64,000 nt of DNA from Pleomorphomonas koreensis DSM 23070 (GCF_000425185.1 NZ_AULH01000001.1:1-64000); one strand, 5' to 3'; positions 37,141 to 46,911 are shown, numbered from the stretch's first letter. Notes: generated from the sequence alone by a model not told the origin. Numbers and translations are program-made.

Positions 37141-37290
37141 ATGGAAGCGGAAGTGGCGGTTGCCTGTGCCAACCAGCACGGCGAGGGTGCCGTCTGGTCG
37201 GGCGAGCATGGCCTCGTCCTGTGGACCGACATCCAGGGCGAGCGGCTGTGGCGGCTCGATCCGGCCGGCGGCCGGGCGGCCGAGCATCCT
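37141..37290 (+). pseudogene. SMP-30-like lactonase, 5' fragment only
   Basis: From an ATG at 37141 with GGAGGGG just upstream, the frame reads VACANQHGEGAVWSGEHGLVLWTDIQGERLWRLDPAGG, the typical N-terminus of an SMP-30 lactonase. Similarity stops after about 50 codons, and the frame then runs into TetR-like sequence. The rest of the gene is missing, so a deletion joined it to the neighbouring TetR remnant. Divergent from GntR copy B, it was probably the galactonolactonase of the old locus. Confidence 0.75.
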
Positions 37291-37326
37291 CGTCGCGGCC
37301 GCCCGCCGGTCATGGAGCCGGACGAG

Positions 37327-37889
37327 CGCCGCCGCCGCGTACTCGGACGCTGCCGTCTTTGCCGAGCACGGCTATGCCGAGGCCGGTATCGAGGAGACCG
37401 CCGGGGCCTGCGGCATGTCGCGCAAGACCATCCACGCCCTTTGTCCGAGCAAGGAGGAACTGCTGTCGGCACCACTGGCGGCCGCCGTGCCGGCCGGCGA
37501 GGCGATCGAGACCTTCATCGGCGCCGATTTCGAGGAGTCCGTCAACCGCGTCATGGACCGCATCTGCGCGGCGGCGCTGGCGCCAGATCGCGCTGTTGCG
37601 CCTGGTCATCGCCGAGGCGCGTCTGGTGCCCGAACTCGCCGCCGTCTGTTACCGGAGCACCGTCAAGCGTGGCCGCCGCTTCCTCGCCGCCGAGCTGAAC
37701 AGGCTGGGCGCCGCCTTCGGCCGGCCGGCCGACGACGCCGGGCAACTTGCCGACATCCTGTTCGGCGCTGCGGTGGCCGGTCCGCTGATCCGCGCCCTGG
37801 TGGGCGACGGCGCCACCCGTACGCCGGAGGATACCGTCCGCCGTACCCGGCGCGTTGTGGCGGCGCTGGCCCGCCCGCCGCCCGGCTGA
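37327..37889 (+). pseudogene. TetR family regulator remnant
   Basis: The segment begins inside a TetR DNA-binding domain (FAEHGYAEAGIEETAGACGMSRKTIHALCPSKEELLSAPLAA) without a start codon. It changes frame near 37580 and continues with QIALLRLVIAEARLVPELAAVCYRSTVKRG to DTVRRTRRVVAALARPPPG and a TGA at 37889. The lost N-terminus and the frameshift show it is dead. It ends four bases before the convergent exporter gene. Confidence 0.8.
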
Positions 37890-37893
37890 TGCT

Positions 37894-39603
37894 TCAGGCG
37901 CCCGCCGCGTAGAGGCGGGCGTAGCCGCCGCCGCGCATCAGCAGATCATCGTGGCTACCCTGCTCGGCGATGCCCTCGGCGTCGACGACGACGATGCGGT
38001 CGGCGTTGCGGATGGTGCTGAGCCGATGGGCGATCACCAGCGAGGTGCGGCCCTTGGCCAGCTCGGAGAGCGAGGCCTGGATCTCCCGCTCGGTTGCCGT
38101 ATCAAGCGCCGACGTCGCCTCGTCGAGGATCAGGATCGGCGGATCCTTCAGGAACATGCGGGCGATGGCGATGCGCTGCTTCTGGCCGCCACTGAGCTTG
38201 ACGCCGCGCTCGCCGACGATGGTGTCGAGCCCGTCGGAGAGGTCGGCGAGGAAGCCGCCGAGCTGCGCCCGCGCCGCGGCGGCGGCGATCTCCGCCTCCG
38301 AGGCGCCGAGCCGGCCGTAGGCGATGTTCTCGCGGATGGTGCCGCCGAACAGGAACACGTCCTGCTGCACGATGCCGATCTGCCGCCTCAGCGAGGCGAC
38401 GGTCATGTCGCGGATATCGATGCCGTCGATGGTGATGGCGCCCTCCGTCACCTCGTAGAAGCGCGGCAAGAGCGAACAGAGCGTGGTCTTGCCGACCCCC
38501 GACGGGCCGACGAAGGCGACGGTCTCGCCGGCGGCGATGTCGAGGTCGATGCCGGCGAGCAACGGCTTGTCGCCGCCGTAGCTGAAGCCGACGCCCGAGA
38601 AGCGCACGTGGCCGGCAAACGGCGGCGCGGCGATGGCGCCCGGCCGGTCGGCGATGTCCGGCTCGGTGGCGAGGAAGCCGAGGTAGCGGCGGAAACCGGC
38701 GATGCCCTTCGGATAGGTCTCGATCACCGCGTTGATCTTCTCGACCGGCCGGAAGAACACGCCGACCAGCAGCAGGAAGCCGACGAAGCCGCCGGCCGTG
38801 AGATCGCCCATCAGCACCAGCCGGCTGCCGGCGATCAGCACCACCAGCTGCACGAGGCGCATCGACAGGAAGGACAGGGCGTTGGTGGCGGCCATCAGCC
38901 GGTAGGCGGCGAGCTTGGTGGTACGGTAGGCGGAGTTGTCGACCGCGAACAACCGCCGCTCGTGGTCCTCGTTGGCGAAGGCCTGGACGACGCGCATGCC
39001 GCCGACGTTCTCCTCGATGCGCACATTGAAGCCGGCGACGCGGCCGTAGAGCTGGTGCCAGTTGTCGGTCATGCGGCCGCCGTAGCGGGCGGTGATGAAG
39101 GCGACGGCCGGCACGATGGCGGCGGTGATCAGCGCCAGCTCGACATTGACGGAGAGCATCAACAGGAAGGCGCCGAAGAAGGTCATCACGGCGATGAACA
39201 GGTCCTCCGGCCCGTGATGGGCGATCTCGCCGATCTCCTCGAGGTCCTTGGTCAGCCGGGCGACCAGATGGCCGGACTTCTGGTTGTCGAAATACCGGAA
39301 GGAGAGCTTCTGCAGATGGTCGAAGCTGCGCCGCCTCAGCTCGGTCTCGATGTTGATGCCGAGCATGTGGCCGAAATAGACGACGATGGCGTTGAGACCG
39401 GCGCTGAGCAGGTAGACGACGAGCAGCGCCAGCGCTGCCACGACGATCAGCGTCCAGTCCGACGACGGCAACAGACGGTCGATGTAGAGCTTGACGGCCA
39501 GCGGAAAGCCGAGTTCCAGGAGGCCGGCGACCACGGCGCAGCCGAAGTCGAGCAGGAACAGGCCGCGATAGGGGCGATAATAGGAGAAGAAGGTTCTGAG
39601 CAT
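37894..39603 (-). CDS. MsbA/LmrA-type ABC exporter (fused permease-ATPase)
   Basis: This half-transporter of about 569 residues has an N-terminal six-helix exporter domain (RTFFSYYRPYRG, LSFRYFDNQKSGHLVARLTKDLEEI) and a C-terminal ATPase with Walker A GPSGVGKTT, signature LSGGQKQRIAIARM, Walker B ILILDEATSALD and H-loop IAHRLSTI. It should dimerise and export lipids, peptides or drugs. The start is uncertain: ATG 39603 fits the usual N-terminus, and an ATG at 39624 is also in frame. Neither has a strong ribosome site. It stands alone. Confidence 0.87.
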   Translation of the reverse strand: MLRTFFSYYRPYRGLFLLDFGCAVVAGLLELGFPLAVKLYIDRLLPSSDWTLIVVAALALLVVYLLSAGLNAIVVYFGHMLGINIETELRRRSFDHLQKLSFRYFDNQKSGHLVARLTKDLEEIGEIAHHGPEDLFIAVMTFFGAFLLMLSVNVELALITAAIVPAVAFITARYGGRMTDNWHQLYGRVAGFNVRIEENVGGMRVVQAFANEDHERRLFAVDNSAYRTTKLAAYRLMAATNALSFLSMRLVQLVVLIAGSRLVLMGDLTAGGFVGFLLLVGVFFRPVEKINAVIETYPKGIAGFRRYLGFLATEPDIADRPGAIAAPPFAGHVRFSGVGFSYGGDKPLLAGIDLDIAAGETVAFVGPSGVGKTTLCSLLPRFYEVTEGAITIDGIDIRDMTVASLRRQIGIVQQDVFLFGGTIRENIAYGRLGASEAEIAAAAARAQLGGFLADLSDGLDTIVGERGVKLSGGQKQRIAIARMFLKDPPILILDEATSALDTATEREIQASLSELAKGRTSLVIAHRLSTIRNADRIVVVDAEGIAEQGSHDDLLMRGGGYARLYAAGA

Positions 39604-39697
39604 GGGGCCGGGAGAATGCCCCATCCCGCTGCGAAGGAAAAGGCCCGACAAACTTCCGGCACGGCGGTGCAGGGCCGCCGTGCCGTCCAGGCGTGTC

Positions 39698-40627
39698 CTA
39701 TGGCACCAGATGGCCGGCGGCGCGGAACAGCCGGTACCATTCCTCGCGACTGAGCGTCACGCCGGCGCCGGCCACCGATTCGCGGACGCGGTCGGGCCGC
39801 GTCGTGCCGAGCACCACCTGCATGTTGGCCGGGTGGCGGGTGATCCAGGCGACGGCGATGCCGGTCGGCGTCACGCCGTGGGCGGCGGCGATCTCGTCGA
39901 GCGCGTCGTTGAGCGGGCCGCAATTCTCGCGGTCGCCGACGAACGGGCCGTCGAAGAAGCCCTTCTGGAACGGCGACCAGGCCTGCAGCGTCATGCCCTC
40001 CTTGCGCGAGTAGTCGAGGAGGCCGAGCGTGCGGTCGACCGACTGCTCGAGGCCGGCCATGTTGATGGCGACGCCCTGGGCGATCAGCGGCGCGTGGGTG
40101 ATCGAGAGCTGCACCTGGTTGACCAGCAGCGGCTGCTTCACCGCCGTCTTCAGGAGTTCGATCTGGCCGGGCGTCTGGTTGGAGACACCGAAGTGCCGCA
40201 CCTTGCCGGACGACTGCAGCTTGTCGAAGGCCGAGGCGACCTCCTCCGGCTCGACCAGCGCGTCGGGCCGGTGCAGCAGCAGCACGTCGAGATAGTCGGT
40301 GCGGAGCGCCTTCAGCGAGCCGTCGACCGCCTCGAGGAGATGCGCCTCGGAGAAGTCGAAATAGCCCTTGCGGATGCCGGCCTTGCTCTGGATGACGATC
40401 TTCTCGCGCTCGGCCGGCGTCAGCTTCATCGCCTCGCCGAAGCGCTTCTCGCAGAGATGCAGCTCGCCGCCATAGATGTCGGCGTGGTCGATCATGTTGA
40501 TGCCGGCGTCGATGGCGGTCTTGACCAGCGCGCGGATGTCGGCGTCGCTCATCTTGGCGATGCGCATCAGGCCGAGAATGACGGAGGACACCGAGAGGTC
40601 GCTTCGGGGGATCTGGTAGGTCTTCAT
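39698..40627 (-). CDS. Aldo/keto reductase (YdhF-like)
   Basis: The 309-residue oxidoreductase has the AKR catalytic tetrad D47 and Y52 (IDHADIYGG), K82 (IQSKAGI) and H119 (LLLHRPD), and the C-terminal region MQVVLGTTRPDRVRES. The pattern DHADIYGGELHLCEKRFGEA and the overall length match the YdhF group of oxidoreductases. It is a single gene between the exporter and tamB; the substrate is unknown. Confidence 0.88.
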   Translation of the reverse strand: MKTYQIPRSDLSVSSVILGLMRIAKMSDADIRALVKTAIDAGINMIDHADIYGGELHLCEKRFGEAMKLTPAEREKIVIQSKAGIRKGYFDFSEAHLLEAVDGSLKALRTDYLDVLLLHRPDALVEPEEVASAFDKLQSSGKVRHFGVSNQTPGQIELLKTAVKQPLLVNQVQLSITHAPLIAQGVAINMAGLEQSVDRTLGLLDYSRKEGMTLQAWSPFQKGFFDGPFVGDRENCGPLNDALDEIAAAHGVTPTGIAVAWITRHPANMQVVLGTTRPDRVRESVAGAGVTLSREEWYRLFRAAGHLVP

Positions 40628-40753
40628 GGCTTGCCTTCGTTCGGGAGCCGCCCGCGCGGCGGAAAGGGACGGATGGACGATGCGCTGCCGCCGGCCATCC
40701 GTCCAACAGATTGCGGAGATGCCGTCAATCTTCCGGGCAGATGAGCGGCCGGC

Positions 40754-43700
40754 TCAGTATTCCTTCTCGAAATAGACGCCGATCTTCGACTGCTCCTGCG
40801 TCGCCTCGGCCCGCGCCTTGACGTCGTCGGTGATGTCGAGGTTGACCGACACGCCGGTCTGACCGCCGGCGCCGGCCGTGACGCCGAGATAGACGCGCTC
40901 GCTGATGTAGCGGCCGGCCGTCACCGCCGCGTTGCCTTCGGCGTCGGTGGTGACGTCGAGGTCGTCGAGGCCGATGCCGGCCCTCAGCTTGTCGAGGAGA
41001 CCGTTACTGCTGCCGCCGGCCAACTGCGTCACCGCCTCGGCCAGGAGAGCGATCTGCACCGGCGACAGGTCGGAGATCGAGCGCTTGAACAGGAAGCGGG
41101 CGAGGATCTCGTCCTGTGGCAGCTCCGGCGACGAGGTGAGCACGATGGTCGGGTCGGAGGCGTAGCCCTCGACGCTGGCGGTGACCGAGATCGATTCCGA
41201 GGTGCTGGTCGCCGACAGCCGGATATAGGGATCGAGGTCGCCTTGCAGCGTCACCTCGCCCTCGTCGAAGGTGATGCGCTGGCCGATCACCAGCACGCGG
41301 CCGCGGATCAGCTTGAAGCTGCCGACCGGCTGCACGTCGGCGAGCGTGCCGCGCACCGTGAGATGGCCGCCCAATTCGGCATCGATGCCGCGGCCGCGCA
41401 CGAACAGCCCGCGCGGCGCGTCGACGGCGACATCGAGAGCAACGGAGAGACCGCCGCCCGCCTTCGCCCGGCCGCCGCCCGCCGCCTCCCCGATGTGGGC
41501 CAGCGTTGCCTTGACGCCGGGCGGCGGGTCGCGATGCCTGACGTCGAGCAGCGCGCCGGCCGCGCCGCCGCCCTCGGGCACGGTGATCTCGGCGCGGGCG
41601 ATGTCCACCCGGCCGCTCACCGTCAGTCCGTCGGCCAGCGAGCCGCCGACGGCGAGCGCGGCGCCGAGGTCGGCGGTGACCATGCGGCCGTCGGTGACGC
41701 GCGCCTTGGTGGCGCTGACGCGGATGTCCACCGGCAGGCTGTCGGAGATGCCGATGCTGCCCTCGGCCGACAAGCGGCCGCCGCCCTTGACGGTGGCGGT
41801 CGCCCGTTCGATGCGGACGCGGTCGCCGGCCAGTTGCAGCGCCACGTCGATGGCGTCGAGCCGCATGGTGGTGATGGGGTCGGTGACCGAGGCGCCGCTC
41901 ACCGTCACCCGGCCGGAGAGGTCGGGCGCGGCAAGGCTGCCGGCCGCCCGGATCGTCGCCTGCGCCGAGCCCGACAGGCGGATGCCGCGGCTGGCGACGA
42001 AGGGTTGCGCCAGCGCCAGCGGCAGGTCGGCGCGGGCATCCACGGCAAGGCCGGTGCCGGACAGCGGCACGACGCCCTTCGCCTCGGCGCCGAAGCCGGC
42101 CGGGCCGGTCAGCCTGGCCGAGGCGAGCGTCACCTTGTCGCCGTCGAGCCGGCCGGAGGCGGTGGCGGCGAACGGCCCGAGGCCGGCCAGCTGCGGCGCG
42201 GCGATGCCGCCGGCCTTCACCTCGAACCGGGTGCCGGCGCCCTCGGTCCTTGCCGTGCCGTCGACGCTGGCGACGCTGGCGGCCGGCGTGGTGATGCCCT
42301 TCACCGCGAAGCGGCCGTCGATCTTCGGCGCGCCCAGGAGGTCGGCGACGGCCGCCTCGACGTCGGCGGAGGCGATGCGGTTGCCGGCGACGGCGAGGCC
42401 GGTCGCCCGGCCGCTGACCTTGGCGCCCTGCTTGCCGGCCTCCGGAGCGAGCGTCACCTCGGCATCGAGCCGGCCGGCGACCTCGGTCAGCAGGAGCGGC
42501 GCCAGCGCCGTCAGATCGGGCGCCTTGACGGCGAGTTTGCCGGTCGTGAGACCATCGGCGGCGAGCGTCAGGTCGCCGGTGACGCGGCTGTCGGCGACGG
42601 TGAACGTGAGGTCGCGCAGGCTGTTGCTGTCGGCCGTGTGAGCAAGGCTGGCCGTCAGGGTCAGCGGCTGGCCCTTCAGCCGGCCGCCGCCATCGACGGT
42701 GCCGTTGAAATCGCCGCCGTCGAGCCGGCCCTTGAGGTCGACGCCGAGGCCGTCGAGGGCGTTGCCGGCAAGCGTCAGGCGGTCGGAGGAAAGCCGCGCC
42801 GTCACGTCGAGCGGACCGCCGCCGCCCTTCAGCGACAGCATGAGCCCGGCCGACCCTTGCGCCTTCGGCTCGACGCGGCCGACGTTGTCGACGGTCAGCG
42901 TCGCGGTGACGTCGGTATGGTCGAGCGCATACTGGCCGTCGGCGGTCAGCGTCAGCGCCGGGTTGGCGACGCGCAAGGCGCGGAACTTCAGCCCGTCGGT
43001 GTCGCGGGCGATGGCGCCGGTCAGCCGGGTCTGGCCGGTCAGCAGGCCGTCGAGCTGGGCTATGCCGGCCGAAAGGTCGCCGGCATTGCCGTCGAGGGTG
43101 AGATCGAAGGCGCCGGTCAGCGGCGTCAGCGTTCCCTCGGCGGCGATGTCGGCGCTGCCCTTGAGCGGCCGGCCGGCCAGGCCCGAGAACGGGGCGAGCG
43201 AGGCGGCTTTCAGCATCGGCCGCCCCTCGATGCGGCCGTCCTCCACCTTGCCGGCGAACGAGGCTTCGACGGTGGGGGTGGCGAGCTTCAGGGCGTCGAT
43301 GGTGAGCGGCGCGCCGGCCATCCAGCGGCCGGAGCCGGAGAAGGTGGCTTCGCCGCCGACCGCCGCGCCGACCGCCGGGTCGGTGAAGGCGAGGCCGCGC
43401 GAGCCGCCGCTGAGCGTGAAGTCGACACGGCGTTTTGCAGGGTCGGCGAGGTCGGTGGCGCCGCCGCCGCCGGTGATCTCGATCGTCGCGGCGGTCAACT
43501 CCGGCGTCGTCAGCCTCTCGGCGGCGAGGTCGAGGCTCCAGCGGCCGGCGTCGCCGAAGGAGAAGCGGAAGCGGCCCTCGCCGAGGCGGGTCGGCGCGTC
43601 GGCGCCGCCGAGCGGCAGCGCGCCGTCGCGGGCGGCGAGCCGGCCGCCGAGGTCGATGGCGGTCGGAAAGCCGTCGGTGGCGAAGGCGGCCGAGCCGTTC

Positions 43701-44665
43701 AGCGTCAGCACCGGCGCGGCGAGCGCCAGCTTGTCGATGGTGACAGGGCCGGCGTCGGCGACGCGGCCGGCCAGTTCCAGCGTCGATCGGCCGGCGACAT
43801 AGAGGGCGTAGTCGGGCTGCACCAGCGCCGCCAGATCGCCGTTGAGCGTGGCGCCGAACCGGTAGCCGTCGCTGTCGCGGCCGATGGTGGCGCGGCCGGA
43901 CAGCCGGTCGACGCCGTCGGTGGCAAGACCGAGATCGGCGGCGAAATCGGCGAGCGGTCCCCCGCCCTTCACCTTCAACCCGACCGACGGGCGGCCGGGC
44001 AGGTCGATGAGACCGGCGATGACGCCGCCGGCCGGCTCCTGGACATCGAGGTCGATGTCGAGCCGCTTGCTTTCGGCGGCGTAGGCGGCCTTCAGCGTCG
44101 CCTCGCCCGGCCGGTCGTCGGTGCGACGGACGGCGAGGTCGGCGATGAGCGATCCGCCCTCGAGGCTGCCAGAGGCGTTGACGGTGAGCCGCGCTTCGGA
44201 CCCGGTCACCGGCGCTCCGAGCACCACGTCGGGCACGGCGAGGCGGCCGATCTTCACGGCGACCGGCAGGTCCGGCAGGCTGAAGCCCTCGCTGGCCGCC
44301 GGGTCGACGGTCTCGGCCGGCAGCGGCTTGCGGCTCACCTCGATCCGCTCGGCGTCGAGACTGTCGACGTCGAGCCGGCCGCGCAGCAGCGCCAGACGGC
44401 TCCAGATCAGATGCACGCCCTCGATCTTCAGCCAGACGCCCTCGCGGTCGGCGACGGTGATCGACGACAGCCGGACATCCGACGACAGCGCGCCGTCAAT
44501 GGCGCCGAGCGTGATCTTGCGGTCGGGCGTCGAGATCTTCTGTTCGACGAAGCGGACGAAGGCGCCCTTGTCGGCGCTGTCGTCGTCCTGGGCGCCGGCC
44601 AGCGTCAGCATCGCCGGCGCGGCGATCAGCGACAGCAGGACAAGGAGGGCGGCTCGGAGTTTCAT
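40754..44665 (-). CDS. tamB: TamB, inner-membrane translocation and assembly module protein
   Basis: TamB (formerly DUF490) spans the periplasm as a long beta-groove and works with TamA in outer-membrane biogenesis and lipid transfer. The 1303-residue product has an N-terminal signal/anchor (LRAALLVLLSLIAAPAMLTLAG), a long repetitive beta-rich middle and the conserved C-terminal domain (GRVLVIGQRITFDEGEVTLQGDLDPYIRLSATST; DEILARFLFKRSISDLSPVQIALLAEAVTQLAGG; YISERVYLGVTAG). The ATG at 44665 with GAGGAGGG upstream is chosen over an upstream extension. tamA ends 10 bases before it. Confidence 0.93.
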   Translation of the reverse strand: MKLRAALLVLLSLIAAPAMLTLAGAQDDDSADKGAFVRFVEQKISTPDRKITLGAIDGALSSDVRLSSITVADREGVWLKIEGVHLIWSRLALLRGRLDVDSLDAERIEVSRKPLPAETVDPAASEGFSLPDLPVAVKIGRLAVPDVVLGAPVTGSEARLTVNASGSLEGGSLIADLAVRRTDDRPGEATLKAAYAAESKRLDIDLDVQEPAGGVIAGLIDLPGRPSVGLKVKGGGPLADFAADLGLATDGVDRLSGRATIGRDSDGYRFGATLNGDLAALVQPDYALYVAGRSTLELAGRVADAGPVTIDKLALAAPVLTLNGSAAFATDGFPTAIDLGGRLAARDGALPLGGADAPTRLGEGRFRFSFGDAGRWSLDLAAERLTTPELTAATIEITGGGGATDLADPAKRRVDFTLSGGSRGLAFTDPAVGAAVGGEATFSGSGRWMAGAPLTIDALKLATPTVEASFAGKVEDGRIEGRPMLKAASLAPFSGLAGRPLKGSADIAAEGTLTPLTGAFDLTLDGNAGDLSAGIAQLDGLLTGQTRLTGAIARDTDGLKFRALRVANPALTLTADGQYALDHTDVTATLTVDNVGRVEPKAQGSAGLMLSLKGGGGPLDVTARLSSDRLTLAGNALDGLGVDLKGRLDGGDFNGTVDGGGRLKGQPLTLTASLAHTADSNSLRDLTFTVADSRVTGDLTLAADGLTTGKLAVKAPDLTALAPLLLTEVAGRLDAEVTLAPEAGKQGAKVSGRATGLAVAGNRIASADVEAAVADLLGAPKIDGRFAVKGITTPAASVASVDGTARTEGAGTRFEVKAGGIAAPQLAGLGPFAATASGRLDGDKVTLASARLTGPAGFGAEAKGVVPLSGTGLAVDARADLPLALAQPFVASRGIRLSGSAQATIRAAGSLAAPDLSGRVTVSGASVTDPITTMRLDAIDVALQLAGDRVRIERATATVKGGGRLSAEGSIGISDSLPVDIRVSATKARVTDGRMVTADLGAALAVGGSLADGLTVSGRVDIARAEITVPEGGGAAGALLDVRHRDPPPGVKATLAHIGEAAGGGRAKAGGGLSVALDVAVDAPRGLFVRGRGIDAELGGHLTVRGTLADVQPVGSFKLIRGRVLVIGQRITFDEGEVTLQGDLDPYIRLSATSTSESISVTASVEGYASDPTIVLTSSPELPQDEILARFLFKRSISDLSPVQIALLAEAVTQLAGGSSNGLLDKLRAGIGLDDLDVTTDAEGNAAVTAGRYISERVYLGVTAGAGGQTGVSVNLDITDDVKARAEATQEQSKIGVYFEKEY

Positions 44666-44675
44666 GGCGCCCTCC

Positions 44676-46607
44676 TCAGAAGCTCTGGCCGAGGCCGACA
44701 TACAGGCCGAACTTGGAATCGCCCGGCTCGGCGTCGAGCGGCAGCGCCACGTCGAGCCGGATCGGGCCGAGGCCGGTGTAGTAGCGGATGCCGGCGCCGG
44801 CGGCGAGGCGCAGGCCGTTCGAGAAATCGGGATAGCTGGAGGCAAAGGCGTTGCCGGCGTCGACGAAGCCGACCACGCCGAAGCTGTCGGTCACCCTGGC
44901 ACGCAGTTCGACCGAGCCTTCCAGCTTGGAACGGCCGCCGACCACCGAGCCGTTCTCCTTGGGCCCGAGGCTGCGATAGGCGTAGCCGCGCACCGACGAG
45001 CCGCCGCCGGCATAGTAGAGCCGGCCGTTGGGCATCTCGTCGCGCGGCGCGCCCAGCACCGAGCCGACGGCGAGGCGGCCGGCCAGCACGAAGCGGCCGT
45101 CGCGGTCGAGCGGCAGGTAGGAGGCGACGGAGGCATCGCCGATGACGCCGGCGTTGCCGAAATTCGCTTCATAGAACGGTTCGAGGCCGAACTTGGCGTT
45201 GAAGCCCTCGTGCGGATCGGTCTTGTCGTCGCGGCTGTCGTAGGCGAGGCTGGCCGGCAGGCCGGCGAGCAGGAATTTGTCGGTGCCGTTGACGTCCTCG
45301 TCGCGCGAGGCGGTGACGCCGAGGCCGAGCGTGGCGGTGAGCTGTTCGGTGATGGCGTGGCTGAGCGCCACCTTGGCGGCGATCGCCGTCTCGGTATAGG
45401 TGTCGGGCGTCTCGCGCTTGGCTTCCAGCGCGGCGGTAAGGTCGGTGAACGGCGTGAAGACGCCCGGCCGGACGAAGGTGGCCGAGAAATCGTAGTTGAA
45501 GTCCTTGGGGTCGATGCCGGCGATGCCGTTGACCGCCCCCGACAGCTTCAGCGATTCGGCGTGGCCCCACAGGTTGCGGTGCTGCCAGTAGGCCTCGACG
45601 CCGGCGCCGTCCTCGGTGGCGTAGCTGGCGCCGCCACCGACCACCCGGAGCGGCCGTTCGGCGACGTTGAGGGTAAGCGGCAGCTCGCCGTTCGGGCCGA
45701 GCGTCTTGGCTTCCTCGATGCGCTGGCTGGAGAACACCTGCAGGCGGCGGAGGTTCTTCTGGCCGCGCTCGATGACCGCCGGGCTGTAGGGCGTGCCGGG
45801 CTCGATGCCGGTCATCCAGCCGGTGTAGACGGGATCCATCCGGCTGGTGCCGGTGACCGCCAGTGGCCCGAAGGTGGCGGCCGGACCGGGATCGACGGTG
45901 ATCGTCACGTCGAGCATCGACGTGTCATGCTGGGCGATGGTGTCGCGCTTGACGATGGTGGCGAGCGGATGGCCGCGCCGCCGCCAGGCGTCGACCAGCA
46001 GCTTCTCCGATCCGGTGACGGCGCCGGCCCGCGCCGGCTGGCCGGCGGCGAGGCCGATCTCGGCCGGCGTCGATTTCTTGAAGTCCTCGTCCTCCGGGCC
46101 GGGCGGCGGCGCGCCGGCGATCTCCACCTTGCCGAAGCGGAACAGCGGGCCGGGCATGACGCGGATCGCCACCTTCACCGGCTGCGGCAGCTCGGCGTCG
46201 GGCGCGATTGTCTGGGGGTCGCGGCCGTCGACGGCGATCTCCACCGTGCCGCCGTAGCGGCCCTCGCGATAGAGGGCGGCGGTGATGCGGCCGTATTCGG
46301 CCTTGACGCGGCTGAGGAAGGCGGCGGTCGAGGGCGGCGGCGTGTCGTCGCGGCCGGTCCACAGCGCCGATGCCGAGAGCACGGCGGCGTGCAGGGCGTC
46401 GTCGGCGCCGACCGTGTCGATGGCGACGGTATAGTGCTGGGCATCGGGCGAGACGTCCGGGTCTGGCGCTTTCTCGAAGAAGCGGAAGCCGAACAGCTCG
46501 AAGGCCGAAGCCGCCGGAACGAACGGCGCCGTCAGCGCGGCGGCCAGCGCCGGCGCGGCAATCAGGCGGGCAATCCGAGAAGGCTGCCGTCTTCCTTTCC
46601 CCCGCAT
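44676..46607 (-). CDS. tamA: TamA, outer-membrane BamA-family protein
   Basis: This 643-residue protein has a signal peptide (cleaved near AASAF), about three POTRA-like domains (for example VKVAIRVMPGPLFRFGKVEIAG; VTITVDPGPAATFGPLAVTG) and a C-terminal 16-strand barrel with the Omp85 motif VRGYAYRSLGP and GPIRLDVALPLD. The last residue is phenylalanine, as expected for outer-membrane proteins. The ATG at 46607 (AAGGCGG upstream) is preferred to a GTG at 46625. It forms a two-gene unit with tamB. Confidence 0.92.
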   Translation of the reverse strand: MRGKGRRQPSRIARLIAAPALAAALTAPFVPAASAFELFGFRFFEKAPDPDVSPDAQHYTVAIDTVGADDALHAAVLSASALWTGRDDTPPPSTAAFLSRVKAEYGRITAALYREGRYGGTVEIAVDGRDPQTIAPDAELPQPVKVAIRVMPGPLFRFGKVEIAGAPPPGPEDEDFKKSTPAEIGLAAGQPARAGAVTGSEKLLVDAWRRRGHPLATIVKRDTIAQHDTSMLDVTITVDPGPAATFGPLAVTGTSRMDPVYTGWMTGIEPGTPYSPAVIERGQKNLRRLQVFSSQRIEEAKTLGPNGELPLTLNVAERPLRVVGGGASYATEDGAGVEAYWQHRNLWGHAESLKLSGAVNGIAGIDPKDFNYDFSATFVRPGVFTPFTDLTAALEAKRETPDTYTETAIAAKVALSHAITEQLTATLGLGVTASRDEDVNGTDKFLLAGLPASLAYDSRDDKTDPHEGFNAKFGLEPFYEANFGNAGVIGDASVASYLPLDRDGRFVLAGRLAVGSVLGAPRDEMPNGRLYYAGGGSSVRGYAYRSLGPKENGSVVGGRSKLEGSVELRARVTDSFGVVGFVDAGNAFASSYPDFSNGLRLAAGAGIRYYTGLGPIRLDVALPLDAEPGDSKFGLYVGLGQSF

Positions 46608-46911
46608 CGAGCCGCCTTTCCTCACTCACGCTACCCTACGTTGCTCCTCCTCGGAGCGCCTCGCCAGTAGAGTAGAATAGATCGGGGTTAGCAAACAGGA
46701 AAGATGGCAGCGAAGGGCAATTCGTCCCCTTTTCCGCCGGAAAGGGTCCGGAAAGACACGCTTCGGGCGGTGGCGCGGGGCAAGACGCCTCTCGCCAACT
46801 CCGGCGGGCGCGGCAACCGGTCCGACGCCGGGAATTGCCGGCGGGCAGGAAAATGGAGTGTTTCCGGGATCTTGTCGATCGCGGAAACACTCGTGGAAGT
46901 TGGGGGAGAGA
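46608..46911. other. Intergenic region between tamA and the LacI-linked operon
   Basis: These 304 bases separate two leftward units. They hold the terminator of the upstream operon (46857-46891) and must hold the tamA promoter; TATTCT on the minus strand near 46675 is a weak -10 candidate. A 78-codon rightward frame starting at 46704 has no ribosome site and covers the terminator, so it is not taken as a gene. Confidence 0.5.
46850..46891 (-). terminator. Rho-independent terminator of the GH127/ABC operon
   Basis: A perfect 10-bp stem AGTGTTTCCG / CGGAAACACT (46857-46866 with 46882-46891) with a 15-base loop is followed on the minus strand by CCATTTTCC. It lies 20 bases after the stop of the leftward ATPase gene, as expected for the end of that operon. 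Confidence 0.72.

Noticed and set aside
36611-37912. A 433-codon plus-strand frame across the GntR gene and the TetR remnant
   Set aside because: Its first part is antisense to GntR copy B; only the stretch from about 37327 to 37580 has TetR similarity.
41243-45145. A 1300-codon plus-strand frame opposite tamB
   Set aside because: Composition is His/Arg/Gly/Val repeats typical of antisense frames in high-GC DNA; the opposite strand has TamB with its conserved C-terminal domain.
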